Assembly (NCBI GenBank): GCA_003455235.1
Contig: DMRT01000150.1
Span: 1-6,494 of the forward strand
From: Chitinophagaceae bacterium
GTDB taxonomy: Bacteria > Bacteroidota > Bacteroidia > Chitinophagales > Chitinophagaceae
Reading direction: 5' to 3'
DNA length: 6,494 nucleotides
Part shown: in pieces, positions 5,253-6,494 of the stretch
Layout: each line of letters starts with the position of its first letter
Numbering within the stretch: position 1 is the first letter of the stretch
Made by a program: the position numbers and the translations under genes
The notes under the pieces: generated by a model
Seen by the model: only the letters and a program-made list of their open reading frames with translations
The model's database searches: none
What the model was told of the DNA's origin: nothing

Positions 5253-5600
5253 ATGGAAGCAGTAGCAAAATTGAATAACTACCCGACGTCACCCCGCAAA
5301 ATGCGTTTGCTGGTTGACCTGATCCGTGGTATGGAAGTAGAAAAGGCATTGGCCGTTCTGGAACACAATCCAAAACACCCCGCCGTTCCTTTGCGTAAAC
5401 TGGTTTTATCTGCCATCAGCAACTGGAAACAGAAGAACGAAGGGGGCGACGAAAGCAGCCTGGTGGTAAAAACCGTGATGGTGGATGGTGCCCGGGTGAT
5501 CAAGCGTATGCGCCCTGCCCCGCAAGGCCGTGGATACCGGGTTCGCAAACGCAGCAACCACGTAACCATCGTTGTAGACACGAAAGCAAGTAAAAATTAA
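5253..5600 (+). CDS. rplV: 50S ribosomal protein L22
   Basis: 50S protein whose long beta-hairpin lines the exit tunnel opposite L4; it contacts all 23S rRNA domains and takes part in nascent-peptide stalling. The 115 residues agree with family length. The N-terminal half reads [19 protein letters not shown] (8-26), the classic rRNA-binding helix region, then [21 protein letters not shown]. The tunnel hairpin is at about 78-103, with basic [18 protein letters not shown] and the closing strand HVTIVVD. No deletion in the hairpin tip is apparent. The start at 5253 follows AAATAACA, without Shine-Dalgarno, immediately after the heptamer array. It ends 24 nt before rpsC. Confidence 0.97.
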   Translation: MEAVAKLNNYPTSPRKMRLLVDLIRGMEVEKALAVLEHNPKHPAVPLRKLVLSAISNWKQKNEGGDESSLVVKTVMVDGARVIKRMRPAPQGRGYRVRKRSNHVTIVVDTKASKN

Positions 5601-5624
5601 TTATAAAAAGAATTAACCGATAAT

Positions 5625-6407
5625 ATGGGTCAAAAAACAAATCCGATAGGCGCCAGGTTAGGAATCATCCGTGGCTGGGACAGCAACTGGTTTGCAAGCA
5701 AAACAGACTATCCAAAGAAACTGATCGAAGACAACAAGATCAGGAATTACCTGAACGCCCGTATCAACAAAGGTGGTATCTCCAAGATCGTTATTGAGCG
5801 TACGCTGAATAAACTGATCGTTACCATCCACACGTCAAAACCAGGTATCATCATTGGTAAAGGTGGTGGCGAAGTGGACAGGATCAAAGAAGAGTTGAAG
5901 AAATTATGTGGTAAAGATGATGTGCAGATCAACATCCTCGAGATCCGTCGCCCCGAACTGGACGCAAATATTGTTGCCGATACCATTGCCCGCCAGCTCG
6001 AAAACCGGATCAACTACAAACGTGCAATCAAAATGTCAATCGCTTCCGCACTGCGTATGGGTGCCGAAGGAATTAAAGTGAAAGTAGGCGGCCGTTTGGG
6101 TGGTGCAGAAATTGCCCGCAGCGAAGAGATCAAACAGGGACGTACTCCATTACACACCCTGCGTATGGATATCGACTATGCAAATGTATTCGCACTGACT
6201 GTATATGGTAAGATCGGTATCAAGGTTTGGATCTGTAAAGGAGAAGTGCTCGGAAAGCGTGACCTGAATCCGAATATGGTAGCCGGTGGCGGAAAAGATA
6301 TGGGAGAAAGACAAGGTGGATTTGAAAGAAGAGACGACCGCAGGGGCGGTGGCGACCGCAGAGGCGGTGGTGGTGGTGACCGCAGGGGCGGTGGAAGAAG
6401 AAACTAA
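5625..6407 (+). CDS. rpsC: 30S ribosomal protein S3 with an Arg-Gly-rich C-terminal tail
   Basis: 30S head protein at the mRNA entry channel, with a role in unwinding mRNA. The 260 residues exceed the 233 of E. coli because of the tail. Domains: N-terminal [18 protein letters not shown], the KH domain with its GKGG loop at 78-81 in [14 protein letters not shown], and the C-terminal S3 domain ([20 protein letters not shown], 108-127; [20 protein letters not shown], 153-172; the conserved end near [13 protein letters not shown]). The basic entry-channel residues of E. coli (RRAMK) appear as KRAIK (132-136). The last 30 residues (231-260) hold 13 Gly, 10 Arg and 4 Asp, built from DRRGGG-type repeats, and are probably disordered and RNA-binding. 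Start in GATAATATG context with no Shine-Dalgarno. Confidence 0.97.
   Translation: MGQKTNPIGARLGIIRGWDSNWFASKTDYPKKLIEDNKIRNYLNARINKGGISKIVIERTLNKLIVTIHTSKPGIIIGKGGGEVDRIKEELKKLCGKDDVQINILEIRRPELDANIVADTIARQLENRINYKRAIKMSIASALRMGAEGIKVKVGGRLGGAEIARSEEIKQGRTPLHTLRMDIDYANVFALTVYGKIGIKVWICKGEVLGKRDLNPNMVAGGGKDMGERQGGFERRDDRRGGGDRRGGGGGDRRGGGRRN
6336..6395 (+). repeat. in-frame DNA repeat coding for the S3 tail (DRRGGG units)
   Basis: Three tandem units start with GACCGCAG at 6336, 6354 and 6378, of 18, 24 and 18 nt. Units one and three share GACCGCAGGGGCGGTGG. The longer middle unit has two extra GGT codons, giving five glycines instead of three. The unit lengths are multiples of three, so copy number change would keep the frame. 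Confidence 0.8.
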
Positions 6408-6420
6408 TTAACTGGTTTGA

Positions 6421-6494
6421 AAATTTGATGATGTGCTGATTAAATAACGAAAGGCAATCATCACCAAATCATCAAATCTCCAAATTATCAAATT
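6421..6494. repeat. AT-rich imperfect inverted repeat with degenerate tandem units after rpsC
   Basis: ATTTGATGAT (6423-6432) is perfectly complementary to ATCATCAAAT (6468-6477), and similarity continues inward: GTGCTGATT on the left against TTGGTGATGATT read from the right arm. The right arm, read on the minus strand from 6494, carries two degenerate copies of a unit near ATTTGATNATTTGGNGAT (6494-6476 and 6477-6459), so the element looks tandem as well as inverted. It begins 13 nt past the rpsC stop and reaches the window edge. I recall similar ATTTGATGAT-type intergenic sequences in Bacteroidota genomes, but could not check. No gene or promoter is visible here. Confidence 0.6.

Noticed and set aside
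5188..5373. Minus-strand open frame with a hydrophobic segment across the heptamer array
   Set aside because: Its hydrophobic part comes from antisense reading of the rplV leader and spacer, and its end lies in the tandem repeat; overlap with rplV makes it implausible.

Overview
The window looks like a chromosomal segment from a member of the Bacteroidota, most likely the Chitinophagaceae or a close relative. Three things point there: a textbook Bacteroidota promoter (TTTG, 19-nt spacer, TACCTTTG) ahead of rpsJ; A-rich leaders without usable Shine-Dalgarno sequences in front of the ribosomal protein genes; and family-typical sequences, such as the DHPMGGGEG motif of L2 and a DUF2807-type lipoprotein. 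The family placement is inference from protein style, not from a search.

Layout. Positions 1-940 (minus strand) carry the first 313 codons of guaA, GMP synthase, which runs off the left edge. A 94-bp divergent spacer (941-1034) holds an 11-bp dyad and weak promoter candidates. Positions 1035-1742 (plus) encode a 235-residue lipoprotein with a DUF2807 / head-GIN-type beta-solenoid body. A 155-bp spacer (1743-1897) holds a possible terminator and then a strong promoter. From 1898 to 6407 runs the first part of the S10-type ribosomal protein operon in the usual order: rpsJ, rplC, rplD, rplW, rplB, rpsS, rplV, rpsC. The window ends in a repeat-bearing spacer (6408-6494), where rplP would be expected next.

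Function. The eight operon proteins supply parts of both ribosomal subunits: S10, S19 and S3 in the 30S head, and L3, L4, L23, L2 and L22 in the 50S, including the peptidyl transferase surroundings and the exit tunnel. guaA makes GMP from XMP. The lipoprotein probably sits in the cell envelope and has no evident link to translation.

The coding content is conserved housekeeping, and I see no new multi-gene system. What merits a second look is mostly noncoding. A 7-nt tandem array lies in the rpsS-rplV spacer. Hairpins burying Shine-Dalgarno-like sequences lie upstream of rplC and rpsS. An AT-rich imperfect inverted repeat follows rpsC. Within coding sequence, S3 carries an Arg-Gly-Asp-rich C-terminal tail built from DRRGGG repeats.
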